A stretch of DNA of 12,587 bases from CAYOKT01 sp964404605 (GCA_964404605.1 CAYOKT010000079.1:1-12587); one strand, 5' to 3'. Counted from the stretch's first letter, positions 1 to 6,701 are shown. Notes: generated from the letters alone by a model not told the origin. Program-made: numbers and translations.

Positions 1-86
1 AGGTCCTCGGCATCTCCATCCGCACCCTGCGCAACAAGCTGAACGAGTACCGCGCTCAGGGCGAGGAGATCCCGAAGGGGAACTGA
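1..86 (+). CDS. Sigma-54-dependent response regulator, C-terminal tail (partial)
   Basis: Only the last 27 codons are inside the window; the reading frame starts at base 3 and ends with TGA at 84-86. The residues LGISIRTLRNKLNEYR are the recognition helix of a Fis-type helix-turn-helix, as found at the C-terminus of NtrC/AtoC/FlrC-type sigma-54 activators. The form ISIRTLRNKL is common in flagellar and AtoC-like members. The protein would bind enhancer DNA through this segment. Its AAA+ and receiver domains, if present, lie upstream of the window. A hairpin terminator follows 34 bases after the stop, so this is probably the last gene of its transcript. The family is fairly certain; the regulon is unknown. 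Confidence 0.75.
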   Translation, partial: VLGISIRTLRNKLNEYRAQGEEIPKGN

Positions 87-120
87 GGGTCGGGATTGAA
101 GGGGTAAGGGAGCCGTCAAA

Positions 121-146
121 GCCGCGCAACCGCGCGGCCTTCTTGT
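121..146 (+). terminator. Intrinsic terminator after the sigma-54 activator gene
   Basis: A perfect 7-bp stem, GCCGCGC (121-127) with GCGCGGC (132-138), has an AACC loop and is followed by the T-rich run CTTCTTGT. It lies 34 bases past the stop at 86, on the same strand as that gene. Confidence 0.7.
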
Positions 147-156
147 CCTCAGGCAG

Positions 157-210
157 CCCGGGAGCGATGCATCCCGGGAGGTTACCCGGGAGCGCCATGC
201 CATGGCGCTC
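157..210. repeat. Paired hairpins built on the repeated word CCCGGGAGCG
   Basis: Two inverted repeats stand side by side in the gap 87-313. The first pairs CCCGGGA (157-163) with TCCCGGG (172-178). The second pairs GAGCGCCATG (190-199) with CATGGCGCTC (201-210), a nearly uninterrupted palindrome. The word CCCGGGAGCG occurs twice in direct orientation (157-166 and 185-194). There is no coding potential here. Together with the element at 261-287 they make this convergent gap very rich in structure. Confidence 0.6.
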
Positions 211-260
211 GCCTCGGCGTAGCCTTTGGGGTAGACAGGTAGCTGAAGGCATAGGCGATC

Positions 261-290
261 GGGTGGCCCGGGGCTTGCCCCGGGTTTCAT
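261..290 (+). repeat. Intergenic hairpin repeat, copy A (short-loop form)
   Basis: The arms CCCGGGGC (267-274) and GCCCCGGG (277-284) form a perfect 8-bp stem with only TT between them. The element is preceded by GGGTGG and followed by TTTCAT. The same outer words recur at 6621-6692 (copy B) and 12456-12555 (copy C), where the loop holds 46 and 72 bases. Here it lies past the 3' end of the minus-strand hydrolase gene and may help terminate converging transcripts. The sequence immediately upstream (211-260) is not clearly related to the long-loop copies. Confidence 0.65.
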
Positions 291-313
291 ACAGGTAGGA
301 CCGAACTCCCTCC

Positions 314-1267
314 CTACAGCTTCATCGTCAGCCCTTCCATCGAGACGATGATCTCCAGGTTGTTGTCCGGGTAGTTGATGTCGTGGTAGCGGCAGGCCTT
401 CTGGTTCAGGTCGCGGATGAACGCGTCGGAATAGTTCGGTTCATGGTGGAAGAGGGCGAGGGTTTTCACATTCGCCCGCACCGCGATGTCCACCCCGACC
501 ACCGCCGTCGAGTGACCCCAATCCTCCTTCATGAGGCTCTCCTCGAGGGTGTACTGCGAGTCGAAGATCAGCAGATCGGCATCCTGGAAGAAATCGATCG
601 CATTGTCGATATAGCTGGTGTCTTTCTGCTTGTACTCGCTGTCGGTGGCGAAAACCATGGCGGCGTTGTTGTGTTCGAGACGGTAGCCGTAGCAGTCGCC
701 CGGGTGGCTCAGCTTGTGCGCGCGGAAGCGCCCCTTGTCGGGGAGGTTGTACCACTTGTCCGCCTCGATCTGGTGGAACACCAGTTTCGCCGGGTAGATG
801 TCCAGCGGCACGGGGAAGTATTCCGGCTTCTGCTGTCCGCGGAACCTCTCCTCGAGGTTCGGGTGGACGCCGTAGATGTGGATCGTGTTCCGCTGGAACA
901 GGGGGGCGAAATAGGGGAACCCCATGATGTGGTCCCAGTGGGTGTGCGACATCAGGAGGTGGATGGTGCCGCCGCCCTTGCCGAAATGGGTGTCCATCAG
1001 TTCGAGGCCGAAGGGCCGGATGCCCGTTCCGGCGTCGAAGATCACCGTGCCGCCGGGCCAGTCCGCGCTGACACAGGTCGTGTTGCCCCCCACCGTGCTG
1101 CGGACGAACTTGCTGTGGTGCTCTCGAAGGTAGGTGGAGACCTGCTCGGGGTCATGCACGCCGGAGCGGACCACGTCCTCCGCCATGGCGATGACCTTTG
1201 CCTCGATCTCTGCGGGAGAAAGAGGCGTCGGGATGCTGCCGCGCACCCCCCAGAACTGCACCCGCAT
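314..1267 (-). CDS. Metallo-beta-lactamase-fold hydrolase
   Basis: The 317-residue protein belongs to the metallo-beta-lactamase superfamily, in the PhnP/RNase Z-like group with a VRGSIPTP N-terminus. Zinc-binding features are visible: SHTHWDH at residues 107-113 (the HxHxDH motif), HPGDCYGYR at about 198 with the next ligand His, TDSE at 208-211 supplying the bridging acid, and FHHEP at 273-277. STVGGNTTCV (about 57-66) and FDAGTGIRPFG (about 77-87) are typical of this subgroup. It has no signal peptide, so it is cytoplasmic. The start was placed at 1267 because GGAGG lies five bases upstream of that ATG; an in-frame ATG four codons earlier contains that same GGAGG and is disfavoured. The substrate is unknown; members act on phosphodiesters or other esters. 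It is read downstream of the transporter gene but has its own promoter-like sequence. Confidence 0.85.
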   Translation of the reverse strand: MRVQFWGVRGSIPTPLSPAEIEAKVIAMAEDVVRSGVHDPEQVSTYLREHHSKFVRSTVGGNTTCVSADWPGGTVIFDAGTGIRPFGLELMDTHFGKGGGTIHLLMSHTHWDHIMGFPYFAPLFQRNTIHIYGVHPNLEERFRGQQKPEYFPVPLDIYPAKLVFHQIEADKWYNLPDKGRFRAHKLSHPGDCYGYRLEHNNAAMVFATDSEYKQKDTSYIDNAIDFFQDADLLIFDSQYTLEESLMKEDWGHSTAVVGVDIAVRANVKTLALFHHEPNYSDAFIRDLNQKACRYHDINYPDNNLEIIVSMEGLTMKL

Positions 1268-1290
1268 ACACGCCTCCATACTGCCGTTTC

Positions 1291-1320
1291 AAAAGATGGT
1301 ACCGACCGGCGTCACGAGAA
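1291..1320 (-). promoter_or_regulatory. Candidate promoter of the hydrolase gene (Bacteroidetes-like)
   Basis: Read on the minus strand, CATCTTTT (1298 to 1291) resembles the -7 box TAnnTTTG, with TTC 19 bases upstream. It lies 24 bases from the chosen ATG at 1267, which leaves a short leader containing the GGAGG site. The same box-to-start distance (21-26 bases) recurs at four genes of the window. The -33 match is weak. Confidence 0.35.
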
Positions 1321-1379
1321 TGAGTGCTCAGGATCACTCGCCGGCTGCCGTATGAGAGTCGCTTGGGCGCCGTTTGGAG

Positions 1380-1413
1380 CGGTTCGCTCGCCGCACCCGC
1401 CGGCCGGTTCGCT
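1380..1413. repeat. Direct repeat CGGTTCGCT, two copies 25 bases apart
   Basis: CGGTTCGCT occurs at 1380-1388 and again at 1405-1413, in the 173-base gap between the transporter stop and the hydrolase start. The repeats lie about 80-115 bases upstream of the hydrolase promoter-like box. A protein-binding site is possible, but nothing else supports it. Confidence 0.3.
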
Positions 1414-1440
1414 TCCCTGTCCCCCGCGCTTATCGTGCGT

Positions 1441-3186
1441 TCAGTCCTGGTTCGCCACTCTCTGGGCCTCGAGGCGCGGCACCACGCCCTTGTTGAAGGC
1501 CACCAGGGCCGCGGCGGTGAGGAAGCCGACACAACCGAAGAGAATCCACATCAGTTCGGGCTTGTTTTGCCCGAGGGCGAGCTTCTGATAGCCCCAGCCG
1601 CTGAGGATCCCGCCGAACAGGTTCCCGAGGGCGATGGAGACGAAATAGTATCCCATGAACAGCGCCACCTTGTCCCTGGGCGCGATCCGGGCGACATACT
1701 CCTGGCTTTTCGGGGAGGCGATCATCTCGCCGAAGGCGAAGACGACGATGGCGATCACCACGCTGTACCCGGCGAGGGCGATCGAACCCATCGCGATGCC
1801 GATCCCCGCGACGATCGTCCCGACCACGAGCACCGGGAAGGGGCTCCAGCGCTGGATGATCCAGCTCACCAGCACCTGGAAGATGACGATCGACCCGGCA
1901 TCGATGTTCACGATGTATTCCGGGTTCACCTGGCGGTACTTGTCCGCCCATTCATGGGCGAGGGCTGTCAGGGTGGCGGCGTCCGGCGTGCCCATCGCCG
2001 ACAGGCGGGCGAACTCGGCGGCGATCACCTCGGCGGGCACGCGCACCTTGTAGTTGACGATCTCGAGGAAGATCTCGCGCACCACCTGCGGATCCGACAC
2101 CGCGCCGTATTTCGCCACCAGCGTGCCGATCACCCCGGAGAGCTGGTCGATGTTCACCGCCGCGATGAAGTGCACGAAACGGTCCCCGAAGAGGGAGAAG
2201 AACCGCAGGAGGTCCGCCGTGTCGACGAAGTCGCGGATGTACTCCGGCATCGTGATGAAGATCTGGTTGAAGCTGGCCCAGAACCCGGAGAGGATGAGCA
2301 GGTAGAGGACAAAGGGCCAGTTGCCGATCTTCGCCTTCTTCCGGTACCAGGGGGCGTCTTCCTCCTTCGAGGCGGCCAGGTTCCACAGCAGGTTGACCCC
2401 CACCCAGAGGAGCGACCAGAAGAGCGCCTTGCCCCAGCTCATCCATTCGCCGCCCGCGACCATCAGCAGGATCAGGACCGGGACGGCGGTGAGCGCGAAA
2501 CGGCCGTTCCCGAGCACGTCCTGGGCGTCCGTCAACACCTTTCTCAAGCTGCGCTTGGTCTCGGACTTGGACTCGGTGGTCGGCTCCTTGTAGAAGAAGA
2601 TGGTCGGGATGAAGTTGAACGCGATCCAGATGGCGGAGGCGACGAAGACCATGTTCCAACTGATGGCGCGCATGGCCCCTGCGACGACCGGCCCGATGAA
2701 CCCGCCCACGTTGACGATCATGTAGAAGATGCCGAAGCCGAGCCCGCGGTTCGTGTCATCGGTGACCCGCCCGACGGTGCCGACCACCACCGGCTTGAAG
2801 GTCGCCGCGCCCATCGCGACGAGAAGGAAGGCGAAGAAAAAGCCCCAGAAACTGTGAAACTGGCCGAGCAGCCAGTATCCGGGGGTGAGAATCGCAAAAG
2901 CGACGAGGAAGGTGTTCCGGTAGCCGTACCGGTCCGCCAGCGCGCCGGTGATCACCGGGAAGAGATAGAGCAGGAAGGGAATAGTCCCCTGGAGAATCCC
3001 CCGCTGGATGCTGTTGAACCCCAACCCGCCCTGCGCGAGGGGACTGGTGATGTAGAGCGAGGAGAGCGCGAAGAAGCCGTACCAGGCCATGCGCTCGAAG
3101 ATTTCCATGGAACAGGCGACATAAAAGGTGCTGGGAAATGGAGAGCTTTTCCGTTTCGTTCCGCCGCCGCCGGCCTCCGTACTCAT
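1441..3186 (-). CDS. POT/PTR-like MFS transporter with a large central insertion
   Basis: This 581-residue membrane protein resembles proton-coupled oligopeptide transporters. The first helix carries EIFER at residues 28-32, matching the ExxER proton-coupling motif of the POT family, and GALADRYGYR (81-90) is the MFS loop 2-3 signature. Around a dozen or more hydrophobic segments are visible. Between the helix containing FWASFNQIF (about 302-310) and the next one starting near 430 there is a hydrophilic stretch of about 110 residues, rich in charged residues and containing NPEYIVNID at its end; most MFS proteins lack such an insert. The start at 3186 was chosen because TTGAGG sits just upstream and because the preceding in-frame residues are not transporter-like. 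It is divergent from a secreted galactanase, so uptake of breakdown products is conceivable, but POT proteins usually carry di- and tripeptides. The exact substrate is unknown. Confidence 0.75.
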   Translation of the reverse strand: MSTEAGGGGTKRKSSPFPSTFYVACSMEIFERMAWYGFFALSSLYITSPLAQGGLGFNSIQRGILQGTIPFLLYLFPVITGALADRYGYRNTFLVAFAILTPGYWLLGQFHSFWGFFFAFLLVAMGAATFKPVVVGTVGRVTDDTNRGLGFGIFYMIVNVGGFIGPVVAGAMRAISWNMVFVASAIWIAFNFIPTIFFYKEPTTESKSETKRSLRKVLTDAQDVLGNGRFALTAVPVLILLMVAGGEWMSWGKALFWSLLWVGVNLLWNLAASKEEDAPWYRKKAKIGNWPFVLYLLILSGFWASFNQIFITMPEYIRDFVDTADLLRFFSLFGDRFVHFIAAVNIDQLSGVIGTLVAKYGAVSDPQVVREIFLEIVNYKVRVPAEVIAAEFARLSAMGTPDAATLTALAHEWADKYRQVNPEYIVNIDAGSIVIFQVLVSWIIQRWSPFPVLVVGTIVAGIGIAMGSIALAGYSVVIAIVVFAFGEMIASPKSQEYVARIAPRDKVALFMGYYFVSIALGNLFGGILSGWGYQKLALGQNKPELMWILFGCVGFLTAAALVAFNKGVVPRLEAQRVANQD

Positions 3187-3206
3187 CGCAGCCTCAACGT
3201 TTTTGG

Positions 3207-3237
3207 GAAAGAAGGGTTGGGGGGCCTGGTGGATCGA
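3207..3237 (-). promoter_or_regulatory. Candidate promoter of the transporter gene
   Basis: On the minus strand, CTTCTTTC (3214 to 3207) stands 21 bases from the ATG at 3186, the same position as the boxes of neighbouring genes. TCG lies 20 bases upstream, inside the palindromic element at 3233-3257. If this promoter is real, the palindrome would cover the -33 region and a bound protein would affect polymerase access. Confidence 0.3.
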
Positions 3238-3257
3238 TCCAGGTGGACCGGTCCACT
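3233..3257 (-). promoter_or_regulatory. Palindromic element (putative operator), copy 1
   Basis: The 25-base element contains the perfect 14-bp palindrome GTGGACCGGTCCAC (3243-3256) and the hexamer ATCGAT (3233-3238), itself inside the palindrome GGATCGATCC (3231-3240). The same element, in the opposite orientation relative to its gene, occurs at 9240-9264 and matches at 23 of 25 positions. Both copies lie directly upstream of a minus-strand gene, close to the presumed -33 region. Dyad symmetry and position suggest a dimeric repressor or activator site, though a short dispersed repeat is an alternative. Confidence 0.5.
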
Positions 3258-3462
3258 GGGGTCGGCCCCGCGGTTCGGCGTTCACGGCCACCCTCCCTCC
3301 GGCTCGTGAACGATGAATGGGATGAAGATACGATTAGAACAACTTGCGCGCCAAGGTAAGCTCCGCAATCGGAAGACTTCCCGGCGCCTCTGCTTTCCTG
3401 CGGAGCGCCCTCGCGGTTGGGTTGCGGCGCTGCAGGTGCGGCTTCGTCCGGCAACCGGGAGC

Positions 3463-3470
3463 TATATTTC
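3463..3470 (+). promoter_or_regulatory. Candidate -7 box of the galactanase gene
   Basis: TATATTTC matches TAnnTTTG at seven of the eight consensus positions (two of them unspecified) and lies 26 bases before the ATG at 3496. No clear TTG is found 19-21 bases upstream, so this would be a weak or activator-dependent promoter. Confidence 0.3.
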
Positions 3471-3495
3471 CCGCGGACCGGTGAGGGTGAAAGCC

Positions 3496-4902
3496 ATGGG
3501 AAACTCAAGGCGAAGAGCCACCTGTGTCTCGGCGATGCTCTTCGCGGCGTGTTTTCTGCCCGCCGCACAGATTCAGGCCGAGGTGATCGTCGGCGCGGAT
3601 CTCTCCACCCTCGCCCGCCTCGAGTCGCTGGGAGCGGTTTTCCGGGAGGAGGGCGAGCCGCGCCCGGCGCTGCAACTCCTGCGCGATCACGGGTTCGGCG
3701 CGGTGCGGCTGCGCCTGTGGCATACCCCGGCCGATCCCTGGAACGGCCTCGATTCCACCCTCGCCGCCGCCGTGCGGGCACGGCAGGCCGGCTGCCGCCT
3801 GCTGCTCGATTTCCACTTTTCGGACACTTGGGCCGACCCCGCCCACCAGACAAAGCCGGCGGCGTGGGCGGACCTCGACTTCCCCACGCTGCGGGACTCC
3901 CTTCGGGCGTACACCGGCGCGGTGATCGCCCGGTTCCGCGATGCCGGGGCGTTGCCCGACGCGGTCCAGTTGGGCAATGAGATCGGCGGCGGGCTCCTCT
4001 GGAATGACGGGCGGGTCGGAGGAGCCTGGGACACCCACCAACAATGGGTCCGGCTCGCGCAGCTTCTCGCGGCGGCGCAGGCCGGGATCGAGGACAGCCT
4101 CGCCGCGGACGAGTACCCCGAGATTCTCCTCCACCTCGAGGGCGGGGGCTCGGTGCAGGCTTCGCGATGGTTCCTGGACAACCTCCTGCAGATCGGCTTT
4201 TTCCCCGATGCCATCGGGTTCTCCTTCTACCCGTGGTGGCATGGCTCCCTCGCGGATCTCGCGGCCAACCTGGACGATGTCGCCGAGCGGTACGGCCACC
4301 CGGTGCAGGTACTGGAGGCCGCCTATCCCTGGACCCTCGACTGGGCGGACGACGCGCACAACATCGTCGGCGAGGAGGACCAGCTCCTCCCCGGATATCC
4401 CGCCACCCCGGCCGGGCAGGCGGCGTACTTCGGCGCCCTGCTGGCGGTCCTCCGGGCCGTGCCCGATCGTCTCGGGCAGGCGCTCTATCTCTGGGAACCG
4501 GCGTGGATCCCCGTGACCGGCTTCGGCTCGCCGGTGGAAAACCTCGCCCTCTTCGATTTCTCCGGGAATGCGCTCCCCGCCCTCGCCGTGTTCGAAGGGC
4601 AGTCGGCGATCGAGGGCGCGAGGCGGGCGGCTGTGCCCGCCTCCCCGGTGCTTTCCCTCTATCCCAATCCGACCAACGGCTCCTGGCGGGTCGCGTTCGA
4701 TCTGGCCCGCCCGTCGGTCGTCCGGGTGGAGGTCTTCGACCTCCTCGGCCGCCGGGTCGCAGCCCTCCCCCCGGGCGTTTTCCCCCGCGGGCGGACGGTC
4801 CTGCCCCTCTCCGGGCGTGGGTGGCCGAGCGGCGCCTACTGGGTGAGAGTGGGGGTGGAGGGGTCGCGGCCCGTCATGCGGCGGATCCTCCTGCTGCGAT
4901 GA
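3496..4902 (+). CDS. Secreted endo-beta-1,4-galactanase (GH53) with type IX sorting domain
   Basis: The 468-residue protein is an arabinogalactan endo-beta-1,4-galactanase of family GH53, which cuts beta-1,4-galactan side chains of pectin. A signal peptide spans residues 1-28 (hydrophobic AMLFAACFLPAA, likely cleavage after QIQA). The catalytic domain opens with GADLS (33-37). DFHFSDTWADP (105-115) is a GH53 hallmark. The acid/base is Glu162 in LGNEIG and the nucleophile Glu274 in VLEAAYPWT. After a short linker, SLYPNPTNG (387-395) begins a C-terminal beta-sandwich of about 80 residues that matches the type IX secretion (Por) type A sorting domain, so export to the surface or medium is expected. 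The start at 3496 is set by the signal peptide and by GAGGGTGA five bases upstream; the open frame extends further upstream without likely coding. The gene appears to stand alone and is divergent from a transporter. Confidence 0.9.
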   Translation: MGNSRRRATCVSAMLFAACFLPAAQIQAEVIVGADLSTLARLESLGAVFREEGEPRPALQLLRDHGFGAVRLRLWHTPADPWNGLDSTLAAAVRARQAGCRLLLDFHFSDTWADPAHQTKPAAWADLDFPTLRDSLRAYTGAVIARFRDAGALPDAVQLGNEIGGGLLWNDGRVGGAWDTHQQWVRLAQLLAAAQAGIEDSLAADEYPEILLHLEGGGSVQASRWFLDNLLQIGFFPDAIGFSFYPWWHGSLADLAANLDDVAERYGHPVQVLEAAYPWTLDWADDAHNIVGEEDQLLPGYPATPAGQAAYFGALLAVLRAVPDRLGQALYLWEPAWIPVTGFGSPVENLALFDFSGNALPALAVFEGQSAIEGARRAAVPASPVLSLYPNPTNGSWRVAFDLARPSVVRVEVFDLLGRRVAALPPGVFPRGRTVLPLSGRGWPSGAYWVRVGVEGSRPVMRRILLLR

Positions 4903-4907
4903 GCAGA

Positions 4908-4958
4908 TCGTGCCTTCGGGCTCTTTCCCCGCGGCACGAGGTGAACGATCCCATCGTT
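4908..4958 (+). terminator. Hairpins after the galactanase gene, possible terminator
   Basis: TCGTGCC (4908-4914) pairs with GGCACGA (4933-4939), and inside it CGGG (4917-4920) pairs with CCCG (4928-4931), giving an 11-bp interrupted stem six bases past the stop. A second small hairpin, ACGAT-CCC-ATCGT followed by TT, comes next (about 4945-4958). There is no long T run, so termination may be partial or factor-dependent. Confidence 0.4.
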
Positions 4959-4987
4959 TCCGCCCGTGCCGGGATGATGTATATTGC
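4957..4987 (+). promoter_or_regulatory. Candidate promoter of the methyltransferase gene
   Basis: TTT (4957-4959), a 20-base spacer and TATATTGC (4980-4987) fit the Bacteroidetes-type pattern TTG-N19-21-TAnnTTTG with one mismatch in each box. The box ends 22 bases before the ATG at 5009 and leaves a leader that contains GGAGA. Confidence 0.4.
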
Positions 4988-5008
4988 CATGTTTCTGCGG
5001 AGAAAGTG

Positions 5009-5833
5009 ATGCCTCGTCGCTTTGTGACTCTTCCCTGGCTGGCCGCTCTGCTCGCCCTCGTCCTGCTGTGGGTGCTCGCGGCCCTGTGGCTGGCCGGTCG
5101 TTATGGCCCGGCCGGGGTGATCCTCGCCGCCGCGGCAGCGCTGTTCATTCTTCTCGTGCTGGCGCTGGAGGCCGTCCTCCGTCTCGTGGACCTCAGCCGC
5201 CGGGACGTTTCGGACCAGCGGCAGTTGCACGAGTTGCTCTCGCTGCACGCCACCCTGCGGCCGGAGATGCCGCTTCCGGTGATGCGGGAGTACGCGATCT
5301 CCCCCGGCCTCGGGGTGTGGTACCTGCGCCTCCTGCTCGCCGCGGCGCCGAAAACGGTCGTCGAGCTCGGGAGCGGGGCCTCGACCCTGATCGCCGCCCT
5401 CGCCCTCCGGCGCGTCGGCGGCGGGAAGGTGATCGCACTCGATCACGAGCCGAAGTACGCGGAGGAGACACGCGGCTGGCTCGAGGAACACGGCGTGGCG
5501 GAATGGGCCGAGGTGCGGGTCGCCCCGTTGAAGCCGATGGAGCTGGCGGGCCGTACGTTCCGCTGGTACGACCGCGAGGCGGTCGCGGACCTCGAATCCA
5601 TCGATGTGCTGCTGATCGACGGCCCGCCCTCGCCGGAGGAGCGGACCCGGCGGCTGCCCGGCCTCGAGCTGCTCGGGCCGCGGATCACGCCCGGCGGGGT
5701 GATCCTGGTCGATGATACCCACCGCAAGGTGTGGCGCGAAGCCGTTCTCCGCTGGGCGGGAAAGCAGGGTTTCGAGGTGGAAAGCTCGCCCGCGGGGGTG
5801 AAAGCGTACCTGGTCCTGCGCCGCCCCGCCTGA
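5009..5833 (+). CDS. Membrane-anchored class I SAM-dependent methyltransferase
   Basis: The 274-residue protein begins with two hydrophobic helices (about residues 8-29 and 34-54) that should anchor it in the inner membrane. A short amphipathic linker leads to a class I methyltransferase fold. Motif I is VVELGSGAST (117-126), the acidic residue that binds the ribose is in IALDHE (142-147), LLIDGPP (201-207) fits motif IV, and GGVILVDD (229-236) follows. The arrangement resembles the Methyltransf_24 group. The start at 5009 follows GGAGA by five bases and places the first helix near the N-terminus. The substrate cannot be told; a lipid- or envelope-linked substrate would suit the anchor. It is separated by 106 bases from the galactanase gene and by 116 from the glutaredoxin gene. 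Confidence 0.8.
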   Translation: MPRRFVTLPWLAALLALVLLWVLAALWLAGRYGPAGVILAAAAALFILLVLALEAVLRLVDLSRRDVSDQRQLHELLSLHATLRPEMPLPVMREYAISPGLGVWYLRLLLAAAPKTVVELGSGASTLIAALALRRVGGGKVIALDHEPKYAEETRGWLEEHGVAEWAEVRVAPLKPMELAGRTFRWYDREAVADLESIDVLLIDGPPSPEERTRRLPGLELLGPRITPGGVILVDDTHRKVWREAVLRWAGKQGFEVESSPAGVKAYLVLRRPA

Positions 5834-5839
5834 CCGTCT

Positions 5840-5856
5840 CCGGGGGGCCGCCCCGG
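5840..5856 (+). terminator. GC-rich hairpin after the methyltransferase gene
   Basis: CCGGGG (5840-5845) pairs with CCCCGG (5851-5856) seven bases past the stop. No T run follows, so it may be an RNA-stabilising hairpin rather than a terminator. A further hairpin, GCCGCC/GGCGGC at 5912-5927, lies between it and the next gene. Confidence 0.3.
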
Positions 5857-5949
5857 CCGTGCAACCCGCCGGTGGGGCGAGCATCCAACGGGATGATATG
5901 ACGGCTTCGGCGCCGCCGGTCGGCGGCTTGCGGACGAGGAGAGACTGAC

Positions 5950-6207
5950 GTGATCCAGGTACAGAAAAAGCACAAGGTCGTGTTGTTCACCACGCCCACG
6001 TGCAGTTGGTGCCGCCGGGTGAAAAACTACCTTCGCGAACAGCGGGTGCCCTTCAAGGACATCGATGTCTCGCGCGACACCCGCGCCGCGAAGGACATGG
6101 TGCGGATGACCGGCCAGATGGGCGTGCCGGTGGTGCTGATCGACAACCGGCCCATCGTCGGATTCGACAAGGCGAAGATCGACCGCCTGCTCGGGCTGCG
6201 CGGCTGA
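5950..6207 (+). CDS. Glutaredoxin-like (YruB/NrdH-type) small thiol oxidoreductase
   Basis: This 85-residue thioredoxin-fold protein has the active site CSWC at residues 18-21 following FTTPT, the cis-proline signature GVPV (58-61) and GFDKAK (71-76), all typical of compact glutaredoxins such as NrdH and the YruB family. It should reduce disulfides in cytoplasmic partners, with electrons from thioredoxin reductase or glutathione. The start is GTG at 5950, preceded by GAGGAGA (5936-5942); the first in-frame ATG lies too far inside and would lose the first strand and the active site. It is followed after 59 bases by groES and the two may share a transcript, since no terminator is seen between them. 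Confidence 0.85.
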   Translation: MIQVQKKHKVVLFTTPTCSWCRRVKNYLREQRVPFKDIDVSRDTRAAKDMVRMTGQMGVPVVLIDNRPIVGFDKAKIDRLLGLRG

Positions 6208-6266
6208 GGACGGGCGCAACGGCGACGAAGGAACTGTTCAACCCTAACCATACGGAGAGTTCATCG

Positions 6267-6536
6267 ATGAAGCTGCAACCGCTGGGTGACCGGGTGGTGG
6301 TGAAGACGACCGAACCGGGGGAGAAGAAGGTCGGAGGCATCATCATCCCCGATACGGCCAAGGAGAAGCCGCAGATGGGCGAGGTGATCGCCCTCGGCAC
6401 GGACGAGGAGGTCAAGGACAACCTCAAGGTCGGTGACAGGGTGATCTACGCCAAGTACGGCGGCACCGAGGTCGAACTGGATGGCGAGGAGTACATCATC
6501 CTCTCCTACGGCGATGTCCTCGCCAAGCTCGCCTGA
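6267..6536 (+). CDS. groES: Co-chaperonin GroES (Cpn10), without adjacent groEL
   Basis: The 89-residue protein covers the full Cpn10 family: LQPLGDRVVV at the N-terminus, the mobile loop that contacts GroEL with GGIIIPDTA (residues 23-31), then KEKPQMGEVIALG, VGDRVIYAKYGGTE and the closing YIILSYGDVLA. Seven copies form the lid of the GroEL folding chamber. GGAGAG (6254-6259) is placed seven bases before the ATG. Usually groEL follows directly, but here a strong terminator comes 45 bases after the stop and the next gene is RNase HIII, so the partner must be elsewhere. No CIRCE inverted repeat for HrcA is visible upstream, so heat-shock control of the usual kind is not evident. Confidence 0.96.
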   Translation: MKLQPLGDRVVVKTTEPGEKKVGGIIIPDTAKEKPQMGEVIALGTDEEVKDNLKVGDRVIYAKYGGTEVELDGEEYIILSYGDVLAKLA

Positions 6537-6580
6537 TCGGCGCTCGGGCTGTCTCTGTGTATCCCCGGTCAGGGGACACG

Positions 6581-6608
6581 GCGGCTTCCGGAAGGGGGCC
6601 GCTTTTTT
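6581..6608 (+). terminator. Intrinsic terminator after groES
   Basis: GCGGC (6581-6585) pairs with GCCGC (6598-6602), with additional TTCC/GGAA pairing inside, and six T residues follow (6603-6608). It ends the glutaredoxin-groES unit and separates groES from any downstream gene. Confidence 0.8.
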
Positions 6609-6611
6609 CAT

Positions 6612-6695
6612 CCCGCCGGCGGGTGGCCCGGGGCTTTTACCACGCCGCTCGCCACGCCATAGCCAAAGGCGAAGGCGGGTGCCCCGGGTTTCTTA
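6612..6695. repeat. Intergenic hairpin repeat, copy B (46-base loop)
   Basis: The arms CCCGGGGC (6627-6634) and GCCCCGGG (6681-6688) enclose 46 bases. The loop contains GCCGCTCGCCACGCCATA, which is identical in copy C, and an inner stem CGCC/GGCG with GCC-AAA-GGC at its tip. The outer flanks GGGTGG and TTTC match copies A and C. It begins a few bases after the T run of the groES terminator. A short reading frame passes through it, but it is intergenic. Confidence 0.7.
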
Positions 6696-6701
6696 CCGCC
6701 C

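Noticed and set aside
383..1588. Plus-strand open frame of 401 codons opposite the hydrolase
   Set aside because: It is antisense to a protein with an intact HTHWDH motif and runs across the intergenic gap; there is no ribosome-binding site or family match.
1324..3309. Plus-strand open frame of 661 codons opposite the transporter
   Set aside because: Its translation is rich in Asp, His, Arg and Glu without any recognisable domain, which is typical of the antisense of a GC-rich gene; the minus strand gives a clear membrane transporter.
6208..6266. CIRCE element before groES
   Set aside because: No TTAGCACTC-N9-GAGTGCTAA or close relative is present in the gap.
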